Positions 35,382 to 46,409 are shown, counted from the stretch's first letter. The stretch is DNA of 64,000 bases from Petropleomorpha daqingensis (GCF_013408985.1 NZ_JACBZT010000001.1:930001-994000), one strand, 5' to 3'. Translations and numbers: made by a program. Notes: a model not told the origin generated them from the letters alone.

Positions 35382-38342
35382 TCAGCCCGCCAGCCGTGAC
35401 CCGTGGCGGCCGGCGAGCACCTCGACCCGGGTCGGGATGCGCAGCTTGAGCTCCTCGACGTGGCTGATCACGCCGACCGTGCGGCCACCGCGCCGCAGCT
35501 CGTCGAGCACGTTCATCACCGCGTCGAGCGCCTGCGCGTCGAGCGTGCCGAACCCCTCGTCGACGAACAGCGTGTCGATCTGCACGCCGCCGGTCTCGGC
35601 GGTGACGACGTCGGCGAGGCCGAGGGCCAGCGCGAGCGAGGCCATGAAGCTCTCGCCGCCGGACAGCGTCTTGGTCGGCCGGCGCTGCGCGGTGTACTCG
35701 TCGAGGACGTCGAGGCCGAGCCCCCCGCGCGCCCCGTGGCGGCCCTGCGCGTCGCTGTGCACGAACGTGTAGCGACCGCCGGACATCTCCTGCAGCCGCC
35801 GGCTCGCCACGTCGGCCACCTGCTCCAGCCGCGCGGCCAGCACGAACGACTGCAGCCGCATCTTCAGCGTGTTGGCCCCACGGCCGCCGGCCAGGTCGGC
35901 GAGCGAGCCGACCTGCTCGGCCCAGCCCCGCCGCTCCTCCAGGGCGACCTCGGCGGCGATCACGTCGCCGGCGAGCGCGGTCAGCGCGCCGGAGCAGCGC
36001 ACCGCGCGGTCGCGGGCGGCGACCGCCTCGTCGCGCCGGGCGGTGACCTCCGCGCAGCGCTGCTGGAGCGCCGCGACGTCGGGCCGCGGGCCGAGGTCGG
36101 CGAGCTCCGGTTCGGCCAGCGTGCGCTCGACGGCGACGCGGGCGTGCTCGTGCTGCTCGATCCGCCGGTCCAGCGCGTCGAGCTCCCCGGCCGCCAGCAG
36201 TGCCGCCCGGGCGCTCTCGACGTCGGGGAAGCCCGCCTCGGCACAGCGCCGCTGCGCCGCGCGGGCGGTGGTCTCCGCGTCGGTGCGGGCACGCAGCTCC
36301 GCCTCGTCGGATTCCACCACTGCTTCGCAGCGCTCGGCGGTCCCGAGGAGCCGGCGCTCCCGGGTGGGCAGGTCGGCGTCGTCCCCGCGGGCGGCGTCGA
36401 GCCGGGCGGTGAGCTCCTCGCCGGCGGCCCGCACGGCCGCGCGCTCGGCAGTGCGCGCCTGCAGCCGCTCCCGGTCGGCGGCCAGGCGGGCCTGCTCGGC
36501 GTCGCGCCGCTGCTCCAGCGTGGCGACCCGGGAGCGCAGCTGCTCGGCCGCCCCGGCCGCGGCGACGGTCCGCCGCAGCTCGTCGCGCACCGCGGCGAGC
36601 GAGGCGGTCAGCTCGGCGACCGGCACGGACCCCGCCCGCTCGCGCAGCACGGCCAGCTCGCGCTCGGCTTCCTCGACCGCTCGGCCGCCGGCGGTGGCGC
36701 GCTCCTCGGCGGCGTCGACGTCCTGCCGGGCCTTCTCCTCGTCGTCGGCGGAGACCACCGCACCGGTGGCGACCGCCGGCCGCGGGTGCTCGCTCGCCCC
36801 GCACACGGGGCAGTCGGCGCCGTCGGCCAGGCCGGCGGCCAGCTCGGCGGCCATGCCCTCCAGCCGGCGGGTGCGCAGCTCCACGAGCCGCTCGCGAGCG
36901 CCCAGCCAGGCCTCGCGGGCGGCGTCGGCGCGGCGGCGGAGCTCCGGCAACCGCTCCTGGGCCCGCTCGGCGGACCGGGCCGCCGCGAGGGCCGCCTCCG
37001 CGGCCTGCGCCGCCGTCTGGAGCCCGGGCAGCCGCACGGCCGCCTCCGCCGCGCGGGCCAGCTCCTCGGCGGCCGCGGCGATCCGGCCGGGCCAGGCCTC
37101 GGCCGCGGCGGTGCCGTCGGCGCACCGGCGCTCGAGGTCGGCGATCTCGTCGTCCAGGCGGGACAGCTGCCGGCGCAGGCCGACGGCCCGCTCCGCTTCG
37201 GGCAGCAGCACGCGAACCGCGGCCGCGTCGGCGCGCAGGGCGCGGGCGGTGAGCGTGTCGGCCGGCCGGCCGTCGGCGACCCGGTCCCAGGCGGCCCGCG
37301 CGTCGGTCAGCTCCGCGGCGGCGGTGGCGGCCGCCGCGGCCGACGTCGCCGCCGCGTCCAGGACGTCGCGGAGGACCTCCGCACGCCGGCCGGAGTCCCG
37401 CCGCGCCCGGTGAGGGGCGAGCTCCTCCTCGAGGGCGGTCAGCCGCGCCAGCTCGCGGCGGGCGCGCTCGCGGCGGAGGTGCCGCTCGTCGAGCGCCCGG
37501 GCGTCGGACAGCTCGGCGTCGGCGGCGGCCGACGTGGCGACCGCGTCGGCGGCGGCCGCGGTGGCTCCAGCGAGGTCGGCGTCCGCGCGGGCCCGCAGCC
37601 GGGTCACCCACGCGCCGACCCGGGCGGCGGGGTCGGCGCCGACCAGCTCGGGCGCGAGCTCCTCCGGGACGGCGACGTCGGCGATCTGCGCGACCCGGGC
37701 GAGCAGGGTGCTGATCCGCAGCCGCTCGCCGCGCAGGGCCTCGTCGGCCGCGCGCCGCTCGGCGGCCAGCCAGTCCTCGGCGCGGGCGAACCGGCCGACG
37801 TCGAACAGCGTGGCCAGCAGCCGGGCGCGGTCCTCCGGCTCGGCGCGCAGGAAGCGGGCGAAGTCGCCCTGGGGCAGCAGCACGACCTGGCAGAACTGCT
37901 CGGCCGACAGGCCGAGCCGGGTGGCGAGGTACTCCGACCCCTCGTCGATGCGCGTGCTCACCGGCTCCCACGTCTGGCCGTGCCAGCGCTGCACGGTCAG
38001 CCGCGCCGGCTCGACGGTCAGGCCGGTGCCGCGCTTCTTGGGCCGGGCCTGCTCGGGACGGCGGATCACCCGGATCCGCTCGCCGGCCAGCGTCAGCTCG
38101 CAAGTGACCTCGGTGCGCGTGGCGGCGTCGGCGTGGTCGCTGCGCAGCCGCTTGTCGTGGCCGCGGACACCGGGCACCGTGCCGTACAGGGCGAAGACGA
38201 CCGCGTCGAGCAGCGTCGTCTTGCCGGCGCCGGTCGGGCCCCAGAGCAGGAACAGCCCGTCGCGGGCGACGTCGTCGAGATCGAGGGCGACGGTCCCGGG
38301 GAACGGCCCGAACGCGGTGAGGGAGAGCGCGTGCAGCCTCAC
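35382..38342 (-). CDS. sbcC: Exonuclease SbcC
   Basis: A 986-residue SMC-like ATPase. Walker A is LLWGPTGAGKTTLLDAVVFALYG near residue 35 (GPTGAGKTT), with QVVLLPQGDFARFL (Q-loop region) further on. Long Ala/Arg/Glu-rich coiled-coil arms surround a zinc hook with CPVCG around residue 510. The C-terminal lobe has LSGGESFMASLALALGLAD (signature) and DTLFVDEGFGTLD (Walker B). With SbcD it trims hairpins and double-strand ends. The GTG overlaps the sbcD stop as GTGA. Confidence 0.96.
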   Translation of the reverse strand: MRLHALSLTAFGPFPGTVALDLDDVARDGLFLLWGPTGAGKTTLLDAVVFALYGTVPGVRGHDKRLRSDHADAATRTEVTCELTLAGERIRVIRRPEQARPKKRGTGLTVEPARLTVQRWHGQTWEPVSTRIDEGSEYLATRLGLSAEQFCQVVLLPQGDFARFLRAEPEDRARLLATLFDVGRFARAEDWLAAERRAADEALRGERLRISTLLARVAQIADVAVPEELAPELVGADPAARVGAWVTRLRARADADLAGATAAAADAVATSAAADAELSDARALDERHLRRERARRELARLTALEEELAPHRARRDSGRRAEVLRDVLDAAATSAAAAATAAAELTDARAAWDRVADGRPADTLTARALRADAAAVRVLLPEAERAVGLRRQLSRLDDEIADLERRCADGTAAAEAWPGRIAAAAEELARAAEAAVRLPGLQTAAQAAEAALAAARSAERAQERLPELRRRADAAREAWLGARERLVELRTRRLEGMAAELAAGLADGADCPVCGASEHPRPAVATGAVVSADDEEKARQDVDAAEERATAGGRAVEEAERELAVLRERAGSVPVAELTASLAAVRDELRRTVAAAGAAEQLRSRVATLEQRRDAEQARLAADRERLQARTAERAAVRAAGEELTARLDAARGDDADLPTRERRLLGTAERCEAVVESDEAELRARTDAETTARAAQRRCAEAGFPDVESARAALLAAGELDALDRRIEQHEHARVAVERTLAEPELADLGPRPDVAALQQRCAEVTARRDEAVAARDRAVRCSGALTALAGDVIAAEVALEERRGWAEQVGSLADLAGGRGANTLKMRLQSFVLAARLEQVADVASRRLQEMSGGRYTFVHSDAQGRHGARGGLGLDVLDEYTAQRRPTKTLSGGESFMASLALALGLADVVTAETGGVQIDTLFVDEGFGTLDAQALDAVMNVLDELRRGGRTVGVISHVEELKLRIPTRVEVLAGRHGSRLAG

Positions 38343-39487
38343 AGCGCGGCCGCCTCCCGGTCGGCGGCGCCCAGGGCACGGGCGAGCAGCGTCCGCTCCC
38401 CCGCCGTCGCGTCGACGCCGCGGACGTGCCGGACGAACTCCTCGGTGATCTCCAGGTCGCTGCGGTCGCGCAGCCGCTCGCGGTAGCTGCGGCCGTCGGC
38501 GGCGCCGGCCGAGCCGGTCCACTCCAGGTGCACGCAGTGCGGGAAACGGGTCTGCAGCCGCCGCATCGGGTCCTGCGGTCGCGCCGGGTCGGTGAGCCGG
38601 GCGGAGACGAAGTGCTGCTCGGCCGCCGCGTGCGCCGGGTCCTCCAGCAGCTCGGCGAGGGTGCCGGTGAGCACGGTCAGCGGCCGGGGCGTCGGCAGCG
38701 GCACCGGCCGGACGTCGGCCAGCCCGTGCGCGTCGAGGTCGACCAGCCACGCCTGCTTGGCCTGGCCGGCCTCGCCGAAGGAGTAGGCCAGGGGCGAGCC
38801 GCTGTAGCGCAGCCGCGGGCTGAGCGACTGCGGCCGGTGCAGGTGCCCGAGGGCGACGTAGTCGACGCCGTCGAACGCCGCGGCGGGCACGAGGTCGACG
38901 CCGCCGACGCAGATGTCGCGCTCGCTGTCGCTGGGCTCGCCGCCGCCGACGAAGGCGTGCGCCAGCACCACCGACCGCACCCCGGGCCGCAGGAACAGGT
39001 CGGCGCGCACCCGGTCCATGGCCTCGCCGCACACCCCGGCGTGGCTGCGCACGCCGGGCACGCCGAGCTCGAAGCGGGCCACCTCGGGCTCGAGGAACGG
39101 CAGGCCGTAGATCGCCACCTCGCCGTGCTCGTCGGTCAGCAGCAACGGCTCGTCGAGCCGGGGGACGGCGGCCCGCACGTGCAGCCCGGCGACGGCGAGC
39201 AGCCCCGAGAAGGTGCCCAGCCGGCGGGCGGAGTCGTGGTTGCCGGGCGTCAGGACGACGGTGGCGCCGGCCCCGAGCAGGCGGGCCACCACGCGGTCGA
39301 GCACCGCCTGCGCGTCGGCCGAGGGCACCGCGCGGTCGTAGACGTCGCCGGCGACCAGCACGACGTCGACCGACTCGGCCGTCACGACGTCGGCGAGCCC
39401 GCCGAGCACGGCCTCCTGCTCGGCGAGCAGGTCGGCGCCGTGCAGGGACCTCCCGATGTGCCAGTCGGAGGTGTGCAGGAGCCGCAT
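38339..39487 (-). CDS. sbcD: Exonuclease SbcD (Mre11-like)
   Basis: A 382-residue metallophosphoesterase. The metal ligands appear in order: LLHTSDWHIGRSLHG, LVAGDVYDRAVPS, LTPGNHDSARRLG, VVLAHAFVGG and ALGHLHRPQ. A C-terminal capping region follows. ATG at 39487 lies six bases after TACGGT, suggesting a leaderless mRNA carrying sbcD-sbcC. The pair is absent from the corresponding M. tuberculosis block. Confidence 0.96.
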   Translation of the reverse strand: MRLLHTSDWHIGRSLHGADLLAEQEAVLGGLADVVTAESVDVVLVAGDVYDRAVPSADAQAVLDRVVARLLGAGATVVLTPGNHDSARRLGTFSGLLAVAGLHVRAAVPRLDEPLLLTDEHGEVAIYGLPFLEPEVARFELGVPGVRSHAGVCGEAMDRVRADLFLRPGVRSVVLAHAFVGGGEPSDSERDICVGGVDLVPAAAFDGVDYVALGHLHRPQSLSPRLRYSGSPLAYSFGEAGQAKQAWLVDLDAHGLADVRPVPLPTPRPLTVLTGTLAELLEDPAHAAAEQHFVSARLTDPARPQDPMRRLQTRFPHCVHLEWTGSAGAADGRSYRERLRDRSDLEITEEFVRHVRGVDATAGERTLLARALGAADREAAAL

Positions 39488-39493
39488 GGGCGG

Positions 39494-39499
39494 ACCGTA
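39494..39499 (-). promoter_or_regulatory. sbcD -10 element
   Basis: TACGGT on the minus strand, six bases before the sbcD ATG, in the leaderless geometry seen for several genes in this window. Confidence 0.55.
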
Positions 39500-39613
39500 G
39501 GTCGCCGGGCCGACAGAACGCGTCCGGCACGCCGTGACGGAACGGTCCGGTACCTCACTGGGTGGCCCCATCCGGCACGCCCGGCACGGGTGACACAGCG
39601 ACCCCGCCGCTCC

Positions 39614-39619
39614 TAGAGT
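39614..39619 (+). promoter_or_regulatory. Kinase gene -10 element and ribosome site
   Basis: TAGAGT about 27 bases before the kinase GTG. Unlike its neighbours this gene has a short leader with a strong GAGGAGG ribosome site (39635-39641) five bases from the GTG at 39647. Confidence 0.55.
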
Positions 39620-39646
39620 CCGGGCCAGTCCACCGAGGAGGCGAAC

Positions 39647-41764
39647 GTGCCGCTCGCTCCCGGGGACACGGTGGCCGGCTACACGGTGGTCCGCGAGCTC
39701 GGCACCGGCGGGATGGGCGCGGTCTACCTCGTCCGCCATCCCCGGCTGCCGCGGCTGGACGCCCTGAAGCTCCTGCGCCGCGAGCTCAACGACGACCCCG
39801 GGTACACCCAGCGGTTCCTCCAGGAGGCCGATGTCGTCGCGCGGCTCGCGCACCGCAACATCGTCTCGGTGCTCGACCGCGGCGAGGACGACGGTCAGCT
39901 GTGGCTGACCATGCAGTACGTCGAGGGCACCGACGCCGAGACCGCGCTCGCCGCGGCCGGTGGCCGGTTCGCCCCCGACCGGGCGGTGCACGTCGTCGCG
40001 GAGGTCGCGTCGGCGCTGGACGCCGCCCACCGCCAGCACCTGGTGCACCGCGACGTGAAGCCGGCGAACATCCTGCTGCGCGCCGGGGACGAGGGCGAGC
40101 GGGAGCAGGTGTTCCTCACCGACTTCGGGATCGCCAAGCCGCTGGACGGCGGCCAGGGACTGACCCGCACCGGCATGGTGCTGGCCACCTTCGACTACGC
40201 CTCACCCGAGCAGATCGAGTCCCGCACGCTGGACGGACGCTCGGACCAGTACTCCCTCGGCTGCGTGTTGTTCAGGCTGCTCACCGGCCGCGTCCCCTAC
40301 CCCGGTCAGTCGCTGGTCGCCGCCGTCCAGGGTCACCTGGTCATGCCGCCGCCGCGGCCGACCGACCTGGTCCCCGACCTCCCGGCCGGGCTGGACGGCG
40401 TCGTCGCGCGGGCCATGGCCAAGCACCCCGAGGCGCGGTTCTCCTCCTGCCGCGAGCTCGCCGCCGCGGCGGCAGCCGCGCTGGCTCCCGGCCGGGTGCC
40501 GCCGGTGCTTGTGCGGCCGACCGAGCCGGAGACCGTCGTCGAGCTGGCCGGTCCCCCGCTCCCCCCGCCGCCGACCCACCCGGAGCTGCGCCCGACGTCG
40601 CCCACGCCGCCCCCGCAGCCCGGGCGCGCCCCGCCGCCGGTCTACGCGGCCCCCACCCCGCCACCCACCGCGCCGCCCTCCGTCCCGGCACCGCGGTCCC
40701 CCGTCACCGCACCACCGGTGACCGCCCCGGCCCGCCGTGGGCCGGGACGGTGGCTCTGGCTCGCCGCCGCGGTCGCCGTCCTCGTCGCCGGCGGGGCGAC
40801 GTGGTGGTTCCTCGGCCGGGACGACGGCAGCGCGGGCGACTCGAGCGGCAGCTCCAGCGCCTCCAGGACGGCCGGGTCGCCGGCCCAGGCGGCGCTCGAC
40901 GCCCTGCCGCGCGCCGATCCGCTGGCGACCGGCGTCCTCGTGGTCCCCCGCACGGTCGGCGGGCAGGTCGACCTGCACCTGGTGGACTCCGCGACCGGGG
41001 AGGAGATCGGCACGCACTCCGCCCCCGGTGACGACGTCGGGCCGGTCCTCTCCCCCGACCGGCGGTCCGTCGTCTTCTCCCGGGTGCTCGACGGCCGCAC
41101 CGAGCTGCGGGTGATCGCCTCCGACGGCAGCGGCGACAGCCCGCTGTTCGCCTCCCCGCCGGCGAACTGCGCCTCCCCCGGGCGACCGGCGTGGAACCCG
41201 AAGGACCCCACGCAGCTCGCCCTGGTCTGCCACGGCGCGGGGACCGGCGGCGCGGACCGGCTCGTCCTGGTCGGCCTCGACGGGTCGGTGATCCGTGAGC
41301 TGGACGCCGGGCACGCTTACGTCGACGACCTCACCTTCTCCCCCGACGGCACCCGGCTGGCCTACTGGGCCAACGACCGGTCCGGCGTGGACGGCGGCAA
41401 CATCGTCAGCCTCCCGGTCGACGGGTCCGGCGCCACGGCGCAGCTGACGACCGCCGGCGGTGACGCCGACCCGATCTGGTCACCCGACGGCATCTCCGTC
41501 GCCTTCCGGCGGGACGACGGCCACGGCGGGCGGCGGATCTTCGTGATGGCCGCCGACGGCAGCGGCCAGAAGCCGCTCACCTCGGCCGGGTACTTCGACC
41601 AGGACCCCACCTGGTCCCCCGACGGCTCGCAGCTGGCCTTCAAGAGCAACCGCGGCGGGAGCGGCGACTCGATCTGGATCATGGCCGCGGGCGGGGGCCA
41701 GCCGCGGCAGCTTCCCCTCGACGACAGCGCCGGCGACCAGGCCCCGGCGTGGGGAGCCCGCTAG
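39647..41764 (+). CDS. Transmembrane Ser/Thr protein kinase with extracytoplasmic beta-propeller (PD40) domain
   Basis: A 705-residue PknB-type kinase. The kinase domain (about 1-265) has RELGTGGMGAVYLV, the ALKLL lysine, VHRDVKPANILL, TDFGIAK and YASPEQ. A Pro/Thr-rich linker (about 285-365) leads to one membrane helix at about 370-392 (WLWLAAAVAVLVAGGATWWFL region). The outer part (about 430-705) holds TolB-like PD40 blades: FSPDGTRLAYWAN, WSPDGISVAF and WSPDGSQLAFKS. The propeller probably senses a wall or extracellular ligand. All catalytic residues are present. It shares the CTAG at its end with the convergent PH-domain gene. Confidence 0.93.
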   Translation: MPLAPGDTVAGYTVVRELGTGGMGAVYLVRHPRLPRLDALKLLRRELNDDPGYTQRFLQEADVVARLAHRNIVSVLDRGEDDGQLWLTMQYVEGTDAETALAAAGGRFAPDRAVHVVAEVASALDAAHRQHLVHRDVKPANILLRAGDEGEREQVFLTDFGIAKPLDGGQGLTRTGMVLATFDYASPEQIESRTLDGRSDQYSLGCVLFRLLTGRVPYPGQSLVAAVQGHLVMPPPRPTDLVPDLPAGLDGVVARAMAKHPEARFSSCRELAAAAAAALAPGRVPPVLVRPTEPETVVELAGPPLPPPPTHPELRPTSPTPPPQPGRAPPPVYAAPTPPPTAPPSVPAPRSPVTAPPVTAPARRGPGRWLWLAAAVAVLVAGGATWWFLGRDDGSAGDSSGSSSASRTAGSPAQAALDALPRADPLATGVLVVPRTVGGQVDLHLVDSATGEEIGTHSAPGDDVGPVLSPDRRSVVFSRVLDGRTELRVIASDGSGDSPLFASPPANCASPGRPAWNPKDPTQLALVCHGAGTGGADRLVLVGLDGSVIRELDAGHAYVDDLTFSPDGTRLAYWANDRSGVDGGNIVSLPVDGSGATAQLTTAGGDADPIWSPDGISVAFRRDDGHGGRRIFVMAADGSGQKPLTSAGYFDQDPTWSPDGSQLAFKSNRGGSGDSIWIMAAGGGQPRQLPLDDSAGDQAPAWGAR

Positions 41765-42327
41765 AACTGACGGGTGGCGTGCCAGCCGTCGCCGTCGCCC
41801 TCGCCGCGGATGTAGCCGGCGTTCTCCTGCGCCCGGCGGTCGGCGTCCTCCTCGATCATGTGGTTGAGCAGCTGCTGGACGCCGTCGCTGTCGGGGATCG
41901 CCTTGAGCACGGTCGCGCCGCTCTCGCCCGCCGACTCGATGGTGAGCGTGCCGGAGTTGATGATCCGGTCCCACAGCGACTGCCGGTAGGAGACGTCGGT
42001 GATCCGGGACAGCCCGATGTCGCGGCCGTGGCGGGCGAGGATGCCTTGCCGGAACAGCAGGCGGTGCGTGGTGATCACGTAGTGCGTCGTCCGCCAGCGC
42101 AGCAGGGGGACGACGACCAGCGCCACGGCGAGGACCACGGCGACGACGACCAGCACGAGGCGCCAGGTGCCCTGGCTGCTCCCGTCGGGGATCACGGCCG
42201 CGCCGAACGAGGCGGCGCCGACGATGAGCAGGAACCACACGATCGGCCAGAAGACGGTCAGCCAGTGCGGGTGCAGGTGGCGGACCACCTCTTCGTCGTC
42301 CGCGAGGAGCTTGTCGGGGTAGGGCAC
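41761..42327 (-). CDS. PH-domain (bPH_2) membrane protein
   Basis: A 188-residue protein with two membrane helices (WLTVFWPIVWFLLIVGAASFG; LVLVVVAVVLAVALVVVPLL cited as two hydrophobic runs at about 20-40 and 55-75). A bacterial PH-like domain follows: THYVITTHRLLFRQGILARHG and DVSYRQSLWDRIINSGTLTI. GTG start. A PH protein precedes birA in M. tuberculosis too (Rv3278c, from memory). Function unknown. Confidence 0.85.
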   Translation of the reverse strand: MPYPDKLLADDEEVVRHLHPHWLTVFWPIVWFLLIVGAASFGAAVIPDGSSQGTWRLVLVVVAVVLAVALVVVPLLRWRTTHYVITTHRLLFRQGILARHGRDIGLSRITDVSYRQSLWDRIINSGTLTIESAGESGATVLKAIPDSDGVQQLLNHMIEEDADRRAQENAGYIRGEGDGDGWHATRQF

Positions 42328-42382
42328 GGAGCCAGGATGACGCAGCCGACGCCCGCCGGCGGCCATTCCGGTCGCGGGGACG

Positions 42383-43210
42383 TCACACCTTTCTCACGTG
42401 TTGCACGTCCCCCGAGGCGAGCTCGACCGTGCCGGTCTGCGTCGCCACCACCAGCCGGCCGTCCCAGTCGACCGCCTGCGCGACGCCCTCCAGCGTCGTC
42501 CCGTCGGGCAGCGTGACGGCGACCGTCGTCCCGACGGTGGACGACCAGGCCAGGTAGTCGGCGGCCAGACCCGAGGCGACCGGGTCACCGAGCGCCTCGA
42601 CCCAGGCGCGGTAGCGCCGCTCGACCGCGCGCAGGAACGCCAGCAGCAGCGGGCCGCGGTCGACCGGCGAACCGGTGACCACCGACAGCGAGGTGCCGGT
42701 GTCGGGCAGCTCGGCGGCGTCGGTGTTCACGTTCAGGCCCGTGCCGACGACGACCGCTCCTCCGGATGCCTCGGCGAGGATGCCGGCCAGCTTGCGACCG
42801 TCGAGCGCGAGCAGGTCGTTGGGCCACTTCACCGAGGTGCGCACCCCCGTGGCCTCGCCCACGGACTCGGCCAGCGCGACCCCGGTGAGCAGCGGCAGCC
42901 AGCCGCGGCGCGCGGCCGGGACGTCCGGGCGGACCAGGAAGGAGACGGTCAGCCCGGCTCGTGGCGGCGAGGTCCAGGTGCGGTCCAGCCGGCCGCGGCC
43001 GGCCTCCTGGTACTCGGCGACGAGCACCGTGCCCTCGTCCGCGCCGCCCGTCGCGCGGGCGAGCAGCTCGGCGTTCGTGGAGCCGGTGCTCTGGACCACC
43101 TCGAGGGTGCGCCACAGCCCGCCGTCGCGGGTCAGCGCGGCGGCCAGGGCCCGCGCGTCGAGCGCCGGTCGCTCCAGATCCGACCAGCGGGAGGGAGTGG
43201 TCTCGGGCAC
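42383..43210 (-). CDS. birA: Biotin-[acetyl-CoA-carboxylase] ligase
   Basis: A 275-residue ligase without the N-terminal DNA-binding domain, so not a repressor. It has [32 protein letters not shown] (the GRGR biotinyl-AMP loop), [20 protein letters not shown] and GTGLNVNT. It attaches biotin to the carrier domain of the carboxylase alpha subunit encoded nearby. The GTG lies six bases after TAGCGT on the minus strand, in a start-to-start gap of only 18 bases shared with accD. Confidence 0.96.
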   Translation of the reverse strand: MPETTPSRWSDLERPALDARALAAALTRDGGLWRTLEVVQSTGSTNAELLARATGGADEGTVLVAEYQEAGRGRLDRTWTSPPRAGLTVSFLVRPDVPAARRGWLPLLTGVALAESVGEATGVRTSVKWPNDLLALDGRKLAGILAEASGGAVVVGTGLNVNTDAAELPDTGTSLSVVTGSPVDRGPLLLAFLRAVERRYRAWVEALGDPVASGLAADYLAWSSTVGTTVAVTLPDGTTLEGVAQAVDWDGRLVVATQTGTVELASGDVQHVRKV

Positions 43211-43215
43211 TCCCT

Positions 43216-43222
43216 TACGCTA
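43216..43222. promoter_or_regulatory. Shared bidirectional -10 element of birA and accD
   Basis: The heptamer TACGCTA contains TACGCT on the plus strand (seven bases before the accD GTG) and TAGCGT on the minus strand (six bases before the birA GTG). Both are TAnnnT hexamers at leaderless spacing, overlapping by five bases. Any -35 elements would lie inside the opposite coding region. Confidence 0.6.
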
Positions 43223-43228
43223 CGGCCC

Positions 43229-44853
<1,625 letters not shown>

Positions 44854-44857
<4 letters not shown>

Positions 44858-45075
44858 CCGGTGAGGAGCAGCAGCCGCCGTTGTTGCGCATCGTCTCGGG
44901 TTCCCCCTCCGACGAGGAGCTCGCCGCGCTGACCGTCGTCGTCGCCGCGCTGTCGCAGCGGCGCGCGCGTCGGCGGCCGACGCCGGTCGGGACCTGGGCG
45001 TCGTTCGCCGACGGCCACCGCGGTCCGCTGCAGCCCGGCCCGGGCGGCTGGCGTGCCTCCGGGAGATTCGCATGA
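44854..45075 (+). CDS. accE: Acyl-CoA carboxylase epsilon subunit
   Basis: A 73-residue protein beginning [20 protein letters not shown], then [17 protein letters not shown] and a C-terminal tail [12 protein letters not shown]. This matches the small actinobacterial ACC epsilon family, which binds the beta subunit and raises activity. Its GTG overlaps the accD stop and its stop overlaps the maf start, so accD-accE-maf are coupled. Confidence 0.92.
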
Positions 45076-45680
45076 CCGAACCGCGCCGGGTCGTCCTCGG
45101 CAGCGCCTCACCGGCCCGCCTGAGCCTGCTCCGGCAGGCCGGGCTGGCGCCGGAGGTGGTCATCAGCAACGTCGACGAGTCGCAGGTCGACGCGCCGCGG
45201 GTGGCCGAGAAGGTGGCCCTGCTGGCCGCGGCCAAGGCCAAGGCGGTCGCCGAGCAGCAGGCCGATGCCCTGGTCATCGGTGCCGACTCGCTGCTGGAGT
45301 TCCGCGGCGAGGCGTTCGGCAAGCCGGCCGACGTCCGGGACGCCCGCGACCGCTGGCAGCGCATGGCCGGGCACAGCGGCGTCCTGCACACCGGGCAGGC
45401 GCTGTTCGACGTCCGGGACGCCGCAGTCGTCAGCCGGGACGTCGCCGTCGTCTCCACGGTGGTCCACTTCGCCGCGCTGACCACGCAGGAACTGGAGGCC
45501 TACCTGGCCACCGGTGAGCCCCTGGCCGTCGCCGGCGCGTTCACCCTCGACGGGCTGGGGGCGCCGTTCGTCCGGCGGGTGGAGGGCGACCCGGCGGCGG
45601 TGGTCGGGCTGTCGCTGTCGACGCTGCGCACCCAGCTGGCCAAGCGCGGCCTGGCGCTCACCGATCTCTGGCGGCGCTGA
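45072..45680 (+). CDS. maf: Maf-family nucleoside triphosphate pyrophosphatase
   Basis: A 202-residue protein: RVVLGSASPARLSLLRQAG (SxSPxR motif), NVDESQVD (acidic metal site), AAAKAKAVAEQQADALVIGADSLLEF (conserved Lys and Asp) and AGAFTLDGLGAPFVRRVEGD (Gly-rich closing motif). Maf removes non-canonical nucleotides and is linked to septum arrest. ATGA overlap with accE. Its last 23 bases overlap the convergent methyltransferase gene. Confidence 0.93.
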   Translation: MTEPRRVVLGSASPARLSLLRQAGLAPEVVISNVDESQVDAPRVAEKVALLAAAKAKAVAEQQADALVIGADSLLEFRGEAFGKPADVRDARDRWQRMAGHSGVLHTGQALFDVRDAAVVSRDVAVVSTVVHFAALTTQELEAYLATGEPLAVAGAFTLDGLGAPFVRRVEGDPAAVVGLSLSTLRTQLAKRGLALTDLWRR

Positions 45681-46395
45681 CCGGTCCCCGGCGGAGGTCC
45701 AGGACGACGGCGCCGGCGAGCGGGGGGATCCGCTCCAGCCAGCGCTCGGCGCGCCCCAGCGCGGCGGGGAGCCGGGGAACCCCGCTCGGGAGGGCGAACA
45801 TCGTCCTGCGGCCGGCCGGCGTCCAGCCGCCCCGGCGGGACCGCCGGAGGAAGTCCCGCACGGGAAACGTGCGCTCCCCCGGCGTGAGCGCGTGGTAGAG
45901 CCACACGTACGGGTGCCAGCGGTTGGGTTCCATCAGGCACCAGCGCGCGCCGTCCGCGGTCGCCCGCCGCGCGCCGGCGACCACCCGGTCCACGTCGGTG
46001 ACGTGGTGCAGGGCGTCCACCGAGATGACCAGGCCGAACGACCGCGGCGGCACGAGCCGGTCCAGCTCCTCGCCCGTCCCGGTCGCGAACGCCACGTTCG
46101 TCAGCCCCTCGTGCCCGGCCAGCCGCCTGGCGTAGTCCGTGTACCCCGGCAGCGGGTCGATCCCGACGAACCGGCGGTCCGGGTGGGCGGCGGCCAGCGC
46201 GCGCAGCAGGGTCCCCGTGCCGCAGCCGATCTCCAGCACGTCACCGGCGCACGCGGCGACCACCCCGGCGAAGTGATCGAGCCGCCGCCGGGCCATGTGG
46301 CCGGTCGCCCGGAGTGCGTCGTAGTCCTCCGGACGGTCGTCGAAGGCAGCGTTGAGCGGCTCGTCGTCCGCGGGACGCGGTGACTGGCACGCCAT
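45658..46395 (-). CDS. Class I SAM-dependent methyltransferase
   Basis: A 245-residue protein with a Rossmann SAM site: DVLEIGCGTGTLLRALAAAHP, RFVGIDPLPGYTDYARRL, and LVISVDALHHVTDVDRVV as the post-motif strand, typical of Methyltransf_11/25. The C-terminal half (RRSRRGGWTPAGRR) is basic. Substrate unknown. ATG lies eight bases after TAGGTT. Confidence 0.85.
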   Translation of the reverse strand: MACQSPRPADDEPLNAAFDDRPEDYDALRATGHMARRRLDHFAGVVAACAGDVLEIGCGTGTLLRALAAAHPDRRFVGIDPLPGYTDYARRLAGHEGLTNVAFATGTGEELDRLVPPRSFGLVISVDALHHVTDVDRVVAGARRATADGARWCLMEPNRWHPYVWLYHALTPGERTFPVRDFLRRSRRGGWTPAGRRTMFALPSGVPRLPAALGRAERWLERIPPLAGAVVLDLRRGPVSAARDR

Positions 46396-46403
46396 GGAGC
46401 GGC

Positions 46404-46409
46404 AACCTA
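46404..46409 (-). promoter_or_regulatory. -10 element of the leftward methyltransferase gene
   Basis: TAGGTT on the minus strand, eight bases before the ATG at 46395. It stands about 40 bases from the divergent promoter of the other methyltransferase. Confidence 0.5.

Noticed and set aside
38343-39530. Possible sbcD-sbcC fusion, because one minus-strand frame runs on from sbcC through sbcD
   Set aside because: The sbcC frame upstream of 38342 is a shadow of sbcD. The true SbcD lies in another frame with its own ATG and stop, and the two overlap by GTGA.
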